DNA from: Ignavibacteriota bacterium
GTDB taxonomy: Bacteria > Bacteroidota > Ignavibacteria > Ignavibacteriales > Melioribacteraceae
Assembly: GCA_016708125.1 (NCBI GenBank)
Contig: JADJGF010000001.1
Location: 372,001-436,000 of the forward strand
Direction: 5' to 3'
DNA: 64,000 bases
Every line of letters begins with the position of its first letter. The stretch's first letter is position 1. Positions 26,199-35,378 of the stretch are shown piece after piece. Position numbers and translations under genes: made by a program. The notes under the pieces are model-generated. The model had not been told where the DNA came from, did no database searches, and saw only the letters and a program-made list of their open reading frames with translations.

Positions 26199-27314
26199 AT
26201 GAACAAATTAACCAACGTGAATAAATTAAATAAAATTGTTCATTTAATTTTCTTAATCGCTATTCTAATAAATAGCAGTTCTTTGTCCCAGCAAGATTCG
26301 CTTGAGAATTTTCTTGATGGAAGAATAATTACTGATATTAAAAGTGACGGAATTGATCTTTGGGTTGCAACAGAGGGAAACGGAATTTATAAATACAATA
26401 AATTTAAAAAACAGTGGGCAAATTTTTCATCTGATAATGGAAAAATTAAGCAAGACTTTTTTTACTGCATCGAAGTTAGTCCAAGATTTATTTGGGCTGG
26501 CTCTGCAGATGGTCTATATATTTATGATAAAAGAAGAAATAGATGGGATAAGAGAAAATTTTCTCTCGGCGGGCAATTTGGAAATTGGATTAGAAGTTTA
26601 GAGTTTGACCGATCTGAAAATATTTTATGGATTGGAAGATTTAAATATTTGACTGAGTATAATTTAACAAATCAAAAATATACAGATATTGATTTAACAG
26701 TTAATAAAAATGACCAAACAAATACTGTGAAATATTTATCATTAGATGGCGATAGCCTTTTGTGGATTGGTGTTGAAGCTGGGCTTCACAAAATGTTAAA
26801 GTATTCCAAAGATGCAAATGGAAATAACAAAATTATTTATTTTGATAATAAAGATGATTATTTTTTAGGTGAAGGTAAGCAAGTTTCTGTCTCAAAAATA
26901 TTGCCGGATAATGAATTAATTTGGTTTGGAACTGATGAATTTGTTACCGAAGACAATCCTGAATTTAATGTTGGCGGACTTTATTTATTTGATCGAAAAA
27001 TAAATTGGATAAAGTTTAGTGAACTTAATAAGCTTGATGCAAATGGAATATTTTCTTTAGAAAGATCCGGTAAATACATTTGGACTTCAATTTATAGTTT
27101 TAATTCTAAATCAAAGGAACTAATTGGAAAAGGTATTTATCTTATCAATAGAAAAAAATTGAGTATAAGGAAAATTAATTCGGATTTTATTCCCGAAACA
27201 ATTTTATCAATCCATTTTGATGGAAACAATATTTGGCTTGGTTCAAATGATGGTTTATATAAAATAAATTTAGAAACAGAATTTTTACCAGATTTTTCAA
27301 CAGAGAAAAAATGA
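26199..27314 (+). CDS. Secreted or anchored beta-propeller protein (two-component-regulator-propeller type)
   Basis: An N-terminal hydrophobic segment (IVHLIFLIAILINSSSLSQ) is probably a signal peptide or anchor. The rest is a propeller of short repeats with LWVATEGNGIYKYN, IWAGSADGLYIYDK, LWIGRFKYL, LWIGVEAGLHKM, IWFGTDEF and IWLGSNDGLYKIN. This is the pattern of the propeller sensor domains of hybrid histidine kinases, but no kinase part is present. It lies 12 bases after the LipM-like gene and overlaps the heptose kinase by four, so it is part of the envelope operon. Its function is unknown. Confidence 0.8.
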   Translation: MNKLTNVNKLNKIVHLIFLIAILINSSSLSQQDSLENFLDGRIITDIKSDGIDLWVATEGNGIYKYNKFKKQWANFSSDNGKIKQDFFYCIEVSPRFIWAGSADGLYIYDKRRNRWDKRKFSLGGQFGNWIRSLEFDRSENILWIGRFKYLTEYNLTNQKYTDIDLTVNKNDQTNTVKYLSLDGDSLLWIGVEAGLHKMLKYSKDANGNNKIIYFDNKDDYFLGEGKQVSVSKILPDNELIWFGTDEFVTEDNPEFNVGGLYLFDRKINWIKFSELNKLDANGIFSLERSGKYIWTSIYSFNSKSKELIGKGIYLINRKKLSIRKINSDFIPETILSIHFDGNNIWLGSNDGLYKINLETEFLPDFSTEKK

Positions 27315-28300
27315 TTTCTTTAACACGACTTGAACAAATAGAAGAAAATTTAGGCAATCATAAAATTGCAATTATTGGCGATATGATGCTTGACGGATAT
27401 TTTTGGGGTGATGTATCAAGAGTTTCTCCTGAAGCGCCGGTTCCCGTTGTTGAAATTGAAAATGAGTTTTTCAGATTTGGCGGCGCAGCTAATGTTGCAA
27501 TAAATATTAATAAGCTTGGAGGAATTTCATTACCAATTGGAATTATTGGAGATGACTCTGATGGCGAAACCTTTCTTAAGTTAATGGAAAAGGAAAAAAT
27601 TAATAATTCCGGAATATTTAAAGATAGCGAAAGACCAACAACAACAAAAACAAGAGTTATTGCCGGTAAGCAGCATGTTGTGAGAATAGACAGAGAAAGT
27701 AAAAATTATTTAAGCAAAATTTTTGAACAAAAAATATTAGATTTTTTAGATCAAAATATTAATTCAATTTCAGCTATAATTCTACAAGATTATAACAAAG
27801 GTGTTCTAAGCGAAGTGTTAATCGAACAAATTATTAAGCTTGCAAATGAGAAAAATAAAATAATTACAGTTGATCCGAAATTTATTAATTTCAGCAAATT
27901 TAAAAATGTTACGTTGTTTAAACCAAATAGAAAAGAAACAGAAGATGTTTTGGGAATTAGAATAAATTCGGATAAAGATATTTCTTCTGCTGGAAAAAAA
28001 TTACTAGAAATACTAAATGCAAAATATATATTGATAACATTAGGTGAAAAAGGTATTGCACTTTTTGAAGAAGGTAAAGATGAAATTAGAATTTCAACGA
28101 AAGCAAAAAAAGTAGCCGATGTTTCCGGTGCTGGGGATACGGTTATTTCAACATTAACATTAGCATTGGCAAGTGGTGCTTCAATTAATGAAGCCGCATA
28201 TATTGCAAATTTTGCTGCGGGAATTGTTTGTGAAGAGGTTGGCATTGTTCCAATAGAAAAGGAAAAACTTTTTAATATTATCCGGGAATCACTAAAATGA
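27311..28300 (+). CDS. rfaE1: D-glycero-beta-D-manno-heptose-7-phosphate kinase
   Basis: This PfkB-family kinase phosphorylates heptose-7-phosphate at C1, on the route to ADP-heptose for the LPS core. IAIIGDMMLDGYFWGDVSRVSPEAPVPVVE and FGGAANVAININKLGG are diagnostic of the HldE/RfaE N-domain. The catalytic Asp lies in VSGAGDTVISTLTLALASG. It is separate from the adenylyltransferase, which in E. coli is fused to it as HldE; the two overlap by four bases (ATGA) and should be translated together. Confidence 0.94.
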   Translation: MISLTRLEQIEENLGNHKIAIIGDMMLDGYFWGDVSRVSPEAPVPVVEIENEFFRFGGAANVAININKLGGISLPIGIIGDDSDGETFLKLMEKEKINNSGIFKDSERPTTTKTRVIAGKQHVVRIDRESKNYLSKIFEQKILDFLDQNINSISAIILQDYNKGVLSEVLIEQIIKLANEKNKIITVDPKFINFSKFKNVTLFKPNRKETEDVLGIRINSDKDISSAGKKLLEILNAKYILITLGEKGIALFEEGKDEIRISTKAKKVADVSGAGDTVISTLTLALASGASINEAAYIANFAAGIVCEEVGIVPIEKEKLFNIIRESLK

Positions 28301-28779
28301 AAAATGCATTAATTAGCTTAGATGAACTTTTAGACATCAGAAGAATATTGAAACAAAATAATAAGAAAGTTGTATTTACAAATGGATGTTTTGATATTTT
28401 GCATGCCGGTCACGTTGACTATTTAACAAAAGCTAGAGAATGCGGCGATGTTTTAATTATTGGTTTAAACAGTGATAAATCGGTTAGAGAAATTAAAGGT
28501 GAAAAAAGACCAATTGTAACGCAGGAAGAACGAGCATATATTTTAAATAGTTTAAAATGCGTTGATTATGTAGTTTTATTTGAAGAACCAACTCCTAAAG
28601 AATTAATTGATAAAATTGTTCCCGACGTTTTAATTAAAGGAGGCGATTGGGCAATTGAAAATATTGTTGGACGAGATATTGTTGAAGCAAATGGCGGTGA
28701 AGTAAAAAATATTCAATTTGTTACTTCTCAATCAACTACAAATATTATTAAAAAGGTTTTAGATTCTTACAATGAGTGA
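28297..28779 (+). CDS. rfaE2: D-glycero-beta-D-manno-heptose 1-phosphate adenylyltransferase
   Basis: It transfers AMP to heptose-1-phosphate, giving ADP-heptose after a phosphatase step. The nucleotidyltransferase signature VVFTNGCFDILHAGHVDYL includes HAGH, followed by GLNSDKSVREIKGEKRPI and a C-terminal TSQSTTNIIKKVL. The length (160 residues) fits the free-standing form. It overlaps the kinase by four and tamB by eight. The phosphatase (GmhB), isomerase (GmhA) and epimerase (HldD) are not in this window. Confidence 0.94.
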   Translation: MKNALISLDELLDIRRILKQNNKKVVFTNGCFDILHAGHVDYLTKARECGDVLIIGLNSDKSVREIKGEKRPIVTQEERAYILNSLKCVDYVVLFEEPTPKELIDKIVPDVLIKGGDWAIENIVGRDIVEANGGEVKNIQFVTSQSTTNIIKKVLDSYNE

Positions 28780-31700
28780 TGAGAAAAAAGAAAAAATTTT
28801 ATTTAAGAGATCTCTATTACATAAAGTAGTAAATGTATTTATTGGTTTCTTTGCCGTTTTTCTTTTTTTGTTAATTGCATTTTTTGGTTTTTCGCAAACA
28901 AAAACTTTTAGAAATTTTTTACGCAGTCAAATTATAACTCAAGTTACACCTCTAATAAATGGCAAACTATATATAAAAGAAATTGATGGTTCAATATTTT
29001 CGTCAATTATTTTGCATAAAATAGTTTTATCTTCGGGCACTGATACATTAATAAATGCCGATGAAATTACAATTAAAACAAGCCCAATACATTTATTACT
29101 TAAAAGAATTTTAGTTAGAGAAATTTCTGTAAAAAACACATCGATTAATTTACTTCAAGATAAAGACGGAGTTTGGAATATTTCAAAAATGTTTATTCCG
29201 GATAATGAACCGGAAGACACTTCTAAATCTACATTCCCTTTTACTATTCAAGTAAACAATTTGAATTTTCAAAATTTAGCATTCACACGACAAACATTTT
29301 CAAACTTAAACTCAAATAAATTTTATGATCACATTAATACAGATGATCTAAAACTAAATGAAATATTTTTGGATGCTAAAATTTTTGCAAATATTAATTC
29401 ATCGCTTGTAAGGTTGTATTTAAATAATTTTTCGGTAAATCCAAATTTCAACTCATTTAATTTGAATAAATTTTCCGGTGAATTTGAGTTGAATGAAAAT
29501 TTTGCTCAAGTTAGAAACCTAAAATTTAAAACCGATAGTTCTAATGTTTCTTTAAATGCGAAAATTGACAAACTCAATATTTTAGGAAATGTTGAGCTGC
29601 AAGAATTCAATGATTATCCTTTGGAAGTTGAGCTAAATGCAAATCCATTTAACTTTGATGACCTTTCCACATTCATTCAAGCTACTGATTTTATTAAGGG
29701 AAGTATCGATGTAAATATGAAAGCGAAAGGTTTTTTTGGAGATTTTGATATTAGTAAACTCAATATAAATTATCAAAATACAAACTTAAATCTTAAAGGA
29801 AATGTTAAGAATTTGCACACACCTGAAAAATTATTTTTTGATGCGGAAATTTTTAATTCAACAGTAGTTGAATCTGAAATTTACTATTTAATAAAAGGCT
29901 TAGAAATTCCGAAGTATGATAATTTAGTTGTGACGAATCTAAATCTTAAATACAAAGGTGAACCAACAAAATTTAATGCGGAATTAAACGGAAATGTTAA
30001 CGATGGTAAAATTTATCTTAAAACATTTTTAAATTTGAAAAAAACAAGAATGGAATATGACATCGATTTCACATCTGAAAATATTGACCTATTTCCGATT
30101 TTTGGCGTTACGTCATCAATAAATAGTTCGGGAAAAATAAAAGGCGTTGGTACAAATCCAAATAACATGAATGCAAATTTTTATGCGAATGTAAATTCTT
30201 CAACATTTAACAATATCAGTTTTGATTCGCTGAATCTTGTTAGCGAAATAAATTCTAAAATTTTTAATTTAAATTTAAATTCCCTTATCAATAATGCAAA
30301 AACTTCGGTTAATGGAGTTTTAGATTTAACAAATTCGGAAAGTCCGGCTTATGATTTATTTGGAACAATAAAGAATTTTAATTTGCAAACTTTCACAAAT
30401 GAGAGAAAAGATTCTTCCAATTTGAATTTATCTTTTACAGCAAAAGGTAATAATCTTGAACTGGATAATTTAATCGGTAATTTTAATGTAAAACTTGAAC
30501 CTTCATTTTTAAGAGATATTATTCTGGAAGAAACAAATATCAATATTGCGTTAACTAAAAATGAGCTGGAAAGAAATATTAATTTAGTTTCGGATTTTGT
30601 TGATTTCAATATCAATGGAAATTTTTCTCTGGAAAAGGCTGTAAATCTTATAATTTATGAAGCTGAAACAATTACCAATTTAATCTCACAGAAAATTGAT
30701 GAATTAAATCCGATTGAAAATGATAAACAAAAAACTCCGCTTAAGGATTTAATCAAAATAGATCCAATTATTTATGAAAATGTCGAATTTAATTATGATT
30801 TTAAATTTAAAGATTTTAAACTTATTGCTTTATTTTTAAAGAATGATGAATTAGATATTTCCGGAACCGGCGAAGGTTTGGTAAAAAATGATTCGCTTCA
30901 TTTTACCATTACAACAGATATAAATATTGATAATCTGCTAAATAAAAGAGACAGTTTGCTTTTATATTTTTCAAACACAACTGCAAATTTAAATTTTAAC
31001 AGAGATAATCAAGAAACTTCTTTCAATAAAATTTTTGGAACTATTTCTGTTGAAAGCGAGAAAATGTATGCCGGAGCGGAACTAAATAATATTGAGGCAG
31101 ATTTTATTTTCAATCAAAATGAATTATTCTTTAATTCATCACTTGGAATTGGAAACGATTTAACTGCCGAATTTGAAGGAACAATTGAAACTTATTTAAC
31201 AAATCAAACAATTGATTTTTACAACATAAATCTGAATTACAAAAATATACCATGGACGAGTTTTGATACAAGTTCTATAAGTTTTGCAGAAAGTGGAATT
31301 CAGCTTTCTAATTTAATTTTGGAAAATACGAATGCTGCAATAAATATAAACGGACAAATCAATAACGATCAGAGTCATAATTTTTTTGTTGATGTTGAAA
31401 ATCTTCCTGCCGCAGTTTTATCAACATATTTTGTAAATGAAAATGATAAACCGATTGATGGTGACGTTAATATGAAATTTTCATCTTCCGGATTTTTATC
31501 AGAACCGGATTTGGATATGGAAATTTCAATAAATGATATTTCATACAATAATTCAAAATTCGGATCTTTAATCGGTTCGCTCAATCATTATAAAAATTTA
31601 TCACGCGTTGCAATATTTTTCAATAATTCTGATTTAAATTCCGTTGATCCAATTTTAACATTAACTGCGCGGTTACCAATTTATTTAAATTACATTGGCG

Positions 31701-33244
31701 GAAATGAAATTATAATTCCGGAATCCGAAATTGAAGCAAATCTTAATTCAGATAATTTTAATATTGGCGCACTTGGAAATTTAATTCCATACGTTAATAA
31801 CCAATCTGGTATTATAAATTCGCAGATTGAAATTGGTGGAACATATGCAAATCCAATTACAACAGGATTTATTAATCTTGAAGATGGAAAATTTACTTTT
31901 ACTGAAAATAATTTAGAATACTCATTAAATTCAAATATTAATTTTAGAGATCAATATGCATCAATAGATAAATTTGAAATTTCAAATCACGCTGGTTCAA
32001 TGTATTCCGGTAAAATTAATGCAAACGGAATTGTTGAACTTAGAGAATTTCCATTTAACAAAATTAATATTTCACTCAATGGAGATTTGGCTTTGCTGGG
32101 AAGCAGATCAAAAACAAAAGATGCAAATATTTACGGTGATCTTTTTATAAAAACGGATGATGATTGGAAATTTAAATTTGAGAATGATGTTTATACTTTT
32201 GAGGGAGATATTTTAGTCGATAAAGCTGATTTAGTTTACGCATCTAAAAATCAGCAGAATGCAAGATTTAATAATAGATTAGTTTACAAATTTGTGGAAG
32301 ACAGTTCTAAAATTAATTGGAAAACTCAAAAATTTATTAGAATATTAAACGAAAATAATTTTAAAAATAATATTGCTAAATCAAGCTCATCAAAATTTGA
32401 TTTTAATACTAACATAATTATTAAAAATATTGCCTCATTTAATTTTTTGATAAATCCAGAATTAAATCAGAAGCTAAATGTAGAAACAACGGGACAATTA
32501 GAATTTGAAACAATTGCAGATGAAATTAAAACACAAGGATCGTTAGCACTTTTGGATGGCTCGCGATTGGAATTCTTTAATAAAACTTTTGATTCGAAAG
32601 GAACTATCAGATTTGAAAGCGATATAACTGATCCGCATTTAAATATTGTTGCAACTTACATTGGTGAGATTGAAAATTTTGAGCAGCCCGGAAAAGTTGA
32701 AGAAGTTGCCGTTAAATTAAAAATCAATTCTCCCCTTTCAACATTAGGAAAAAATCCTTCCGCAGAAAATGAAAATCTATCGGTTTATGTTGGAAGAACA
32801 AATATTGAAAATGATATTCCCGATTCGAAATATGATGCATCAAACGCATTATCATTTATCTTGCTTAATCAATTAAGTATGGATATTACAGATGAACAAA
32901 AATCTACATTGATTGACGTTGCGGAAAACACAGCTTATTCTTTTCTTGGATCACAATTAACAAATTATTTTTCATCGGCACTTGGCGGATTGGTAAGCAA
33001 TATCCGCTTTAACAAATATTCGAGTGATAGTTATAAATTACTTTTCTCCGGAAAATATAATAATATTCGGTATTCGTTTGGTGGTAATACAAAATATATG
33101 GAATGGAATAAAACCGATATTAAATTTGAGTATTTATTCAATCCAAGTTTTTTAATTCGTGTTGAGCAAAAAGATCCGATTGTAGAAACAACTACCGGAG
33201 AAAAAATTCAAGAGTTAGGTCTAAAATATAAATTTGAGTTTTAA
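28772..33244 (+). CDS. tamB: TamB-like translocation and assembly / lipid transport protein
   Basis: The 1490-residue protein has one N-terminal membrane helix (VVNVFIGFFAVFLFLLIAFFGF) and a very long periplasmic stretch of beta repeats rich in N, S and F, like the beta-taco groove of TamB and AsmA-like proteins. The C-terminal 350 residues match the conserved TamB domain: LLDGSRLEFFNKTFDSKGTIRFES, VAVKLKINSPLS, NALSFILLNQLS, then a final GLKYKFEF. These proteins bridge the inner membrane to a BamA/TamA-type barrel and carry phospholipid or help insert barrels. BamA in the same cluster is a plausible partner (inference). Confidence 0.88.
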   Translation: MSDEKKEKILFKRSLLHKVVNVFIGFFAVFLFLLIAFFGFSQTKTFRNFLRSQIITQVTPLINGKLYIKEIDGSIFSSIILHKIVLSSGTDTLINADEITIKTSPIHLLLKRILVREISVKNTSINLLQDKDGVWNISKMFIPDNEPEDTSKSTFPFTIQVNNLNFQNLAFTRQTFSNLNSNKFYDHINTDDLKLNEIFLDAKIFANINSSLVRLYLNNFSVNPNFNSFNLNKFSGEFELNENFAQVRNLKFKTDSSNVSLNAKIDKLNILGNVELQEFNDYPLEVELNANPFNFDDLSTFIQATDFIKGSIDVNMKAKGFFGDFDISKLNINYQNTNLNLKGNVKNLHTPEKLFFDAEIFNSTVVESEIYYLIKGLEIPKYDNLVVTNLNLKYKGEPTKFNAELNGNVNDGKIYLKTFLNLKKTRMEYDIDFTSENIDLFPIFGVTSSINSSGKIKGVGTNPNNMNANFYANVNSSTFNNISFDSLNLVSEINSKIFNLNLNSLINNAKTSVNGVLDLTNSESPAYDLFGTIKNFNLQTFTNERKDSSNLNLSFTAKGNNLELDNLIGNFNVKLEPSFLRDIILEETNINIALTKNELERNINLVSDFVDFNINGNFSLEKAVNLIIYEAETITNLISQKIDELNPIENDKQKTPLKDLIKIDPIIYENVEFNYDFKFKDFKLIALFLKNDELDISGTGEGLVKNDSLHFTITTDINIDNLLNKRDSLLLYFSNTTANLNFNRDNQETSFNKIFGTISVESEKMYAGAELNNIEADFIFNQNELFFNSSLGIGNDLTAEFEGTIETYLTNQTIDFYNINLNYKNIPWTSFDTSSISFAESGIQLSNLILENTNAAININGQINNDQSHNFFVDVENLPAAVLSTYFVNENDKPIDGDVNMKFSSSGFLSEPDLDMEISINDISYNNSKFGSLIGSLNHYKNLSRVAIFFNNSDLNSVDPILTLTARLPIYLNYIGGNEIIIPESEIEANLNSDNFNIGALGNLIPYVNNQSGIINSQIEIGGTYANPITTGFINLEDGKFTFTENNLEYSLNSNINFRDQYASIDKFEISNHAGSMYSGKINANGIVELREFPFNKINISLNGDLALLGSRSKTKDANIYGDLFIKTDDDWKFKFENDVYTFEGDILVDKADLVYASKNQQNARFNNRLVYKFVEDSSKINWKTQKFIRILNENNFKNNIAKSSSSKFDFNTNIIIKNIASFNFLINPELNQKLNVETTGQLEFETIADEIKTQGSLALLDGSRLEFFNKTFDSKGTIRFESDITDPHLNIVATYIGEIENFEQPGKVEEVAVKLKINSPLSTLGKNPSAENENLSVYVGRTNIENDIPDSKYDASNALSFILLNQLSMDITDEQKSTLIDVAENTAYSFLGSQLTNYFSSALGGLVSNIRFNKYSSDSYKLLFSGKYNNIRYSFGGNTKYMEWNKTDIKFEYLFNPSFLIRVEQKDPIVETTTGEKIQELGLKYKFEF

Positions 33245-35331
33245 TGAAAAAAATTATTAAAGATTATTTTATCGCAAATCCAAACAATGCTATTACTTCC
33301 AAAACCCTGGGGAAAATTCTAAATATTAAAAAGAAAGATTACGAATTTTTCAAACAAGAACTTTATACAATAGCAAAAGAAGGAATAGTAAAAAAATCCG
33401 GTAAACGCTACAAATTAAACTTGGAATCAAAAAAGAAAATTATTGGCGAACTTCAGTTGGTAAACGGGCAAAATTACGGATTTGTAACTTTTAAAGATAA
33501 AAATCTGAAAGACGTATTTATTTCTGAAAAAAATCTAACAACAGCTTTTGACGGCGACAAAGTTGAAGTTGCTTTATTTGCAAAAAGAACCGGTAAAAAT
33601 TTAGAAGGTGAAATTACCAAAATTGTTGAACGTAAAAGAAAAGAAATTGTAGGAGTTTTAAGAAAATCAAAATCTTTTTATTTTGTTGAACCGGATGATT
33701 CGAAAATTCACCGCGATTTTTATATTTCATCAAGCAATATCAATAAAGCAAAAGACGGCGATAAAGTTGTTGTAACAAAAATTGAATGGGAAAATTCTCA
33801 TCTAAATCCGGAAGGAATAATTTCTGAAGTTTTGGGAAAATCCGGTTCTTACGATGCCGAAATTGCTTCAATTGCAAGAGAGTTTGGAATAAAATATAAA
33901 TTTCCTAATTCAGTTTTAAAGGAAGCAAAAAATCTATCAAATAAAATTCCTGATGAAGAATATCAAAATAGAATTGATTTTCGAAATGTAAATGTTTTTA
34001 CAATTGATCCGAAAACTGCAAAAGATTTTGATGACGCAGTTTCAATTCAAAAATTGGAAAATGGAAATACATTAATTGGAATTCACATTGCGGATGTAAG
34101 TCATTTTGTTCAGCCCGGAACGCAAACCTTTAAGGAAGCCGAAAGCAGAGGAACCAGCGTTTATATAGTTGGGAAAGTAATTCCAATGCTTCCCGAAACT
34201 TTATCAAATAATATTTGCTCTCTGGTTCCAAATGAAGATCGTTTAACTTTTAGCGTTCTTGTTGAGTTTGATAAAACGTTCAAACAAAAGAATTATAAAA
34301 TTGCAAAAACTGTAATTAACAGTAAAAGAAGATTTACTTATGATGAAGTTCAAGAAATTTTGGAAACATCAAAAGGTGATTTTGTAAATGAAATAAAAAG
34401 CATAAATGAAATTGCAAGATTTTTACGAAACGAAAGAACGAAAAACGGTAGCATTAATTTTACAACTCCGGATATAGAATTTGAATTAGATAAAACCGGC
34501 ATTCCGGTTTCCGTTAAAATTAAAGAAAGCAACGAAAGCCATCAGCTTATTGAAGAATTTATGCTTTTGGCAAATAAAATTATCTCGGAACACATAACTA
34601 AAACGAAAAAGAAAGAAAAAAATCCTTTTGTTTATAGAATTCATGATTTGCCAAGTGAAGAAAAAATTCAAGAGTTTGCAAAATTTGTTCAATCATTGGG
34701 ATATACTTTTAATCCGCAAGTAACAAATAAAAGTAAGGAATTGCAGAATCTTTTAGAGAAAGTTAAAGGTTCCGAAGAAGAAGCTGTAATTAATGAAATT
34801 GCAATTCGGTCAATGGCTAAAGCTGTTTACTCTACACAAAATATTGGTCATTACGGATTAGGATTTAAATACTATTCCCATTTCACTTCGCCGATAAGAA
34901 GATTTCCGGATTTGATTGCTCACTTATTAATTTTTGATTATTTGAAAAATGAAAAACCAAAATTCACTTGGAAACAATTAGAAGAAATTTGTGAACATTC
35001 ATCATTTACAGAAAGAAATGCAGCAAGCGCAGAAAGACTTTCGGTAAAATTAAAACAAATTGAATTTCTCAAAAATAAAATTGGAGAAACTTTTAACGGA
35101 ATTATTTCCGGAATTACTCATTTTGGAATTTTTGTGGAACTTAGTGATAATTTGGCAGAAGGCTTAATTTCGATGAGAGATTTGGATGATGATTATTATA
35201 TTTTTGATGAAAGTTCATATTCGTTAAAAGGAAAACATTCCGAAAAACAATTTCGGTTAGGCGATAAAATAGTTGTAAAGTTAAAAAGAGTAAACGAAGA
35301 AAAAAGAGTGATTGATTTTACTCTTTCTTAA
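33244..35331 (+). CDS. rnr: Ribonuclease R
   Basis: RNase R degrades structured RNA 3' to 5'. An N-terminal winged-helix region (residues 1-65) and cold-shock-type OB folds precede the RNB catalytic domain at about 245-560: NVFTIDPKTAKDFDDAVSI with the metal-binding Asp residues, HIADVSHFVQPGT, VPNEDRLTFSV and YSHFTSPIRRFPDL. A C-terminal S1 domain follows (GETFNGIISGITHFGIFVEL). The length of 695 residues is normal. The ATG overlaps the tamB stop by one base. Confidence 0.95.
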   Translation: MKKIIKDYFIANPNNAITSKTLGKILNIKKKDYEFFKQELYTIAKEGIVKKSGKRYKLNLESKKKIIGELQLVNGQNYGFVTFKDKNLKDVFISEKNLTTAFDGDKVEVALFAKRTGKNLEGEITKIVERKRKEIVGVLRKSKSFYFVEPDDSKIHRDFYISSSNINKAKDGDKVVVTKIEWENSHLNPEGIISEVLGKSGSYDAEIASIAREFGIKYKFPNSVLKEAKNLSNKIPDEEYQNRIDFRNVNVFTIDPKTAKDFDDAVSIQKLENGNTLIGIHIADVSHFVQPGTQTFKEAESRGTSVYIVGKVIPMLPETLSNNICSLVPNEDRLTFSVLVEFDKTFKQKNYKIAKTVINSKRRFTYDEVQEILETSKGDFVNEIKSINEIARFLRNERTKNGSINFTTPDIEFELDKTGIPVSVKIKESNESHQLIEEFMLLANKIISEHITKTKKKEKNPFVYRIHDLPSEEKIQEFAKFVQSLGYTFNPQVTNKSKELQNLLEKVKGSEEEAVINEIAIRSMAKAVYSTQNIGHYGLGFKYYSHFTSPIRRFPDLIAHLLIFDYLKNEKPKFTWKQLEEICEHSSFTERNAASAERLSVKLKQIEFLKNKIGETFNGIISGITHFGIFVELSDNLAEGLISMRDLDDDYYIFDESSYSLKGKHSEKQFRLGDKIVVKLKRVNEEKRVIDFTLS

Positions 35332-35378
35332 TGAATAAATAATTTTTATAATTATATAAATGTGATTCGGAATTTATA

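Noticed and set aside
27790..28245. Minus-strand open frame of about 150 codons
   Set aside because: It is the antisense of the conserved heptose kinase, has no ribosome binding site and shows no protein-like motif.
30349..30615. Minus-strand small open frame inside tamB
   Set aside because: It is a shadow in AT-rich beta-repeat DNA with no start signal.
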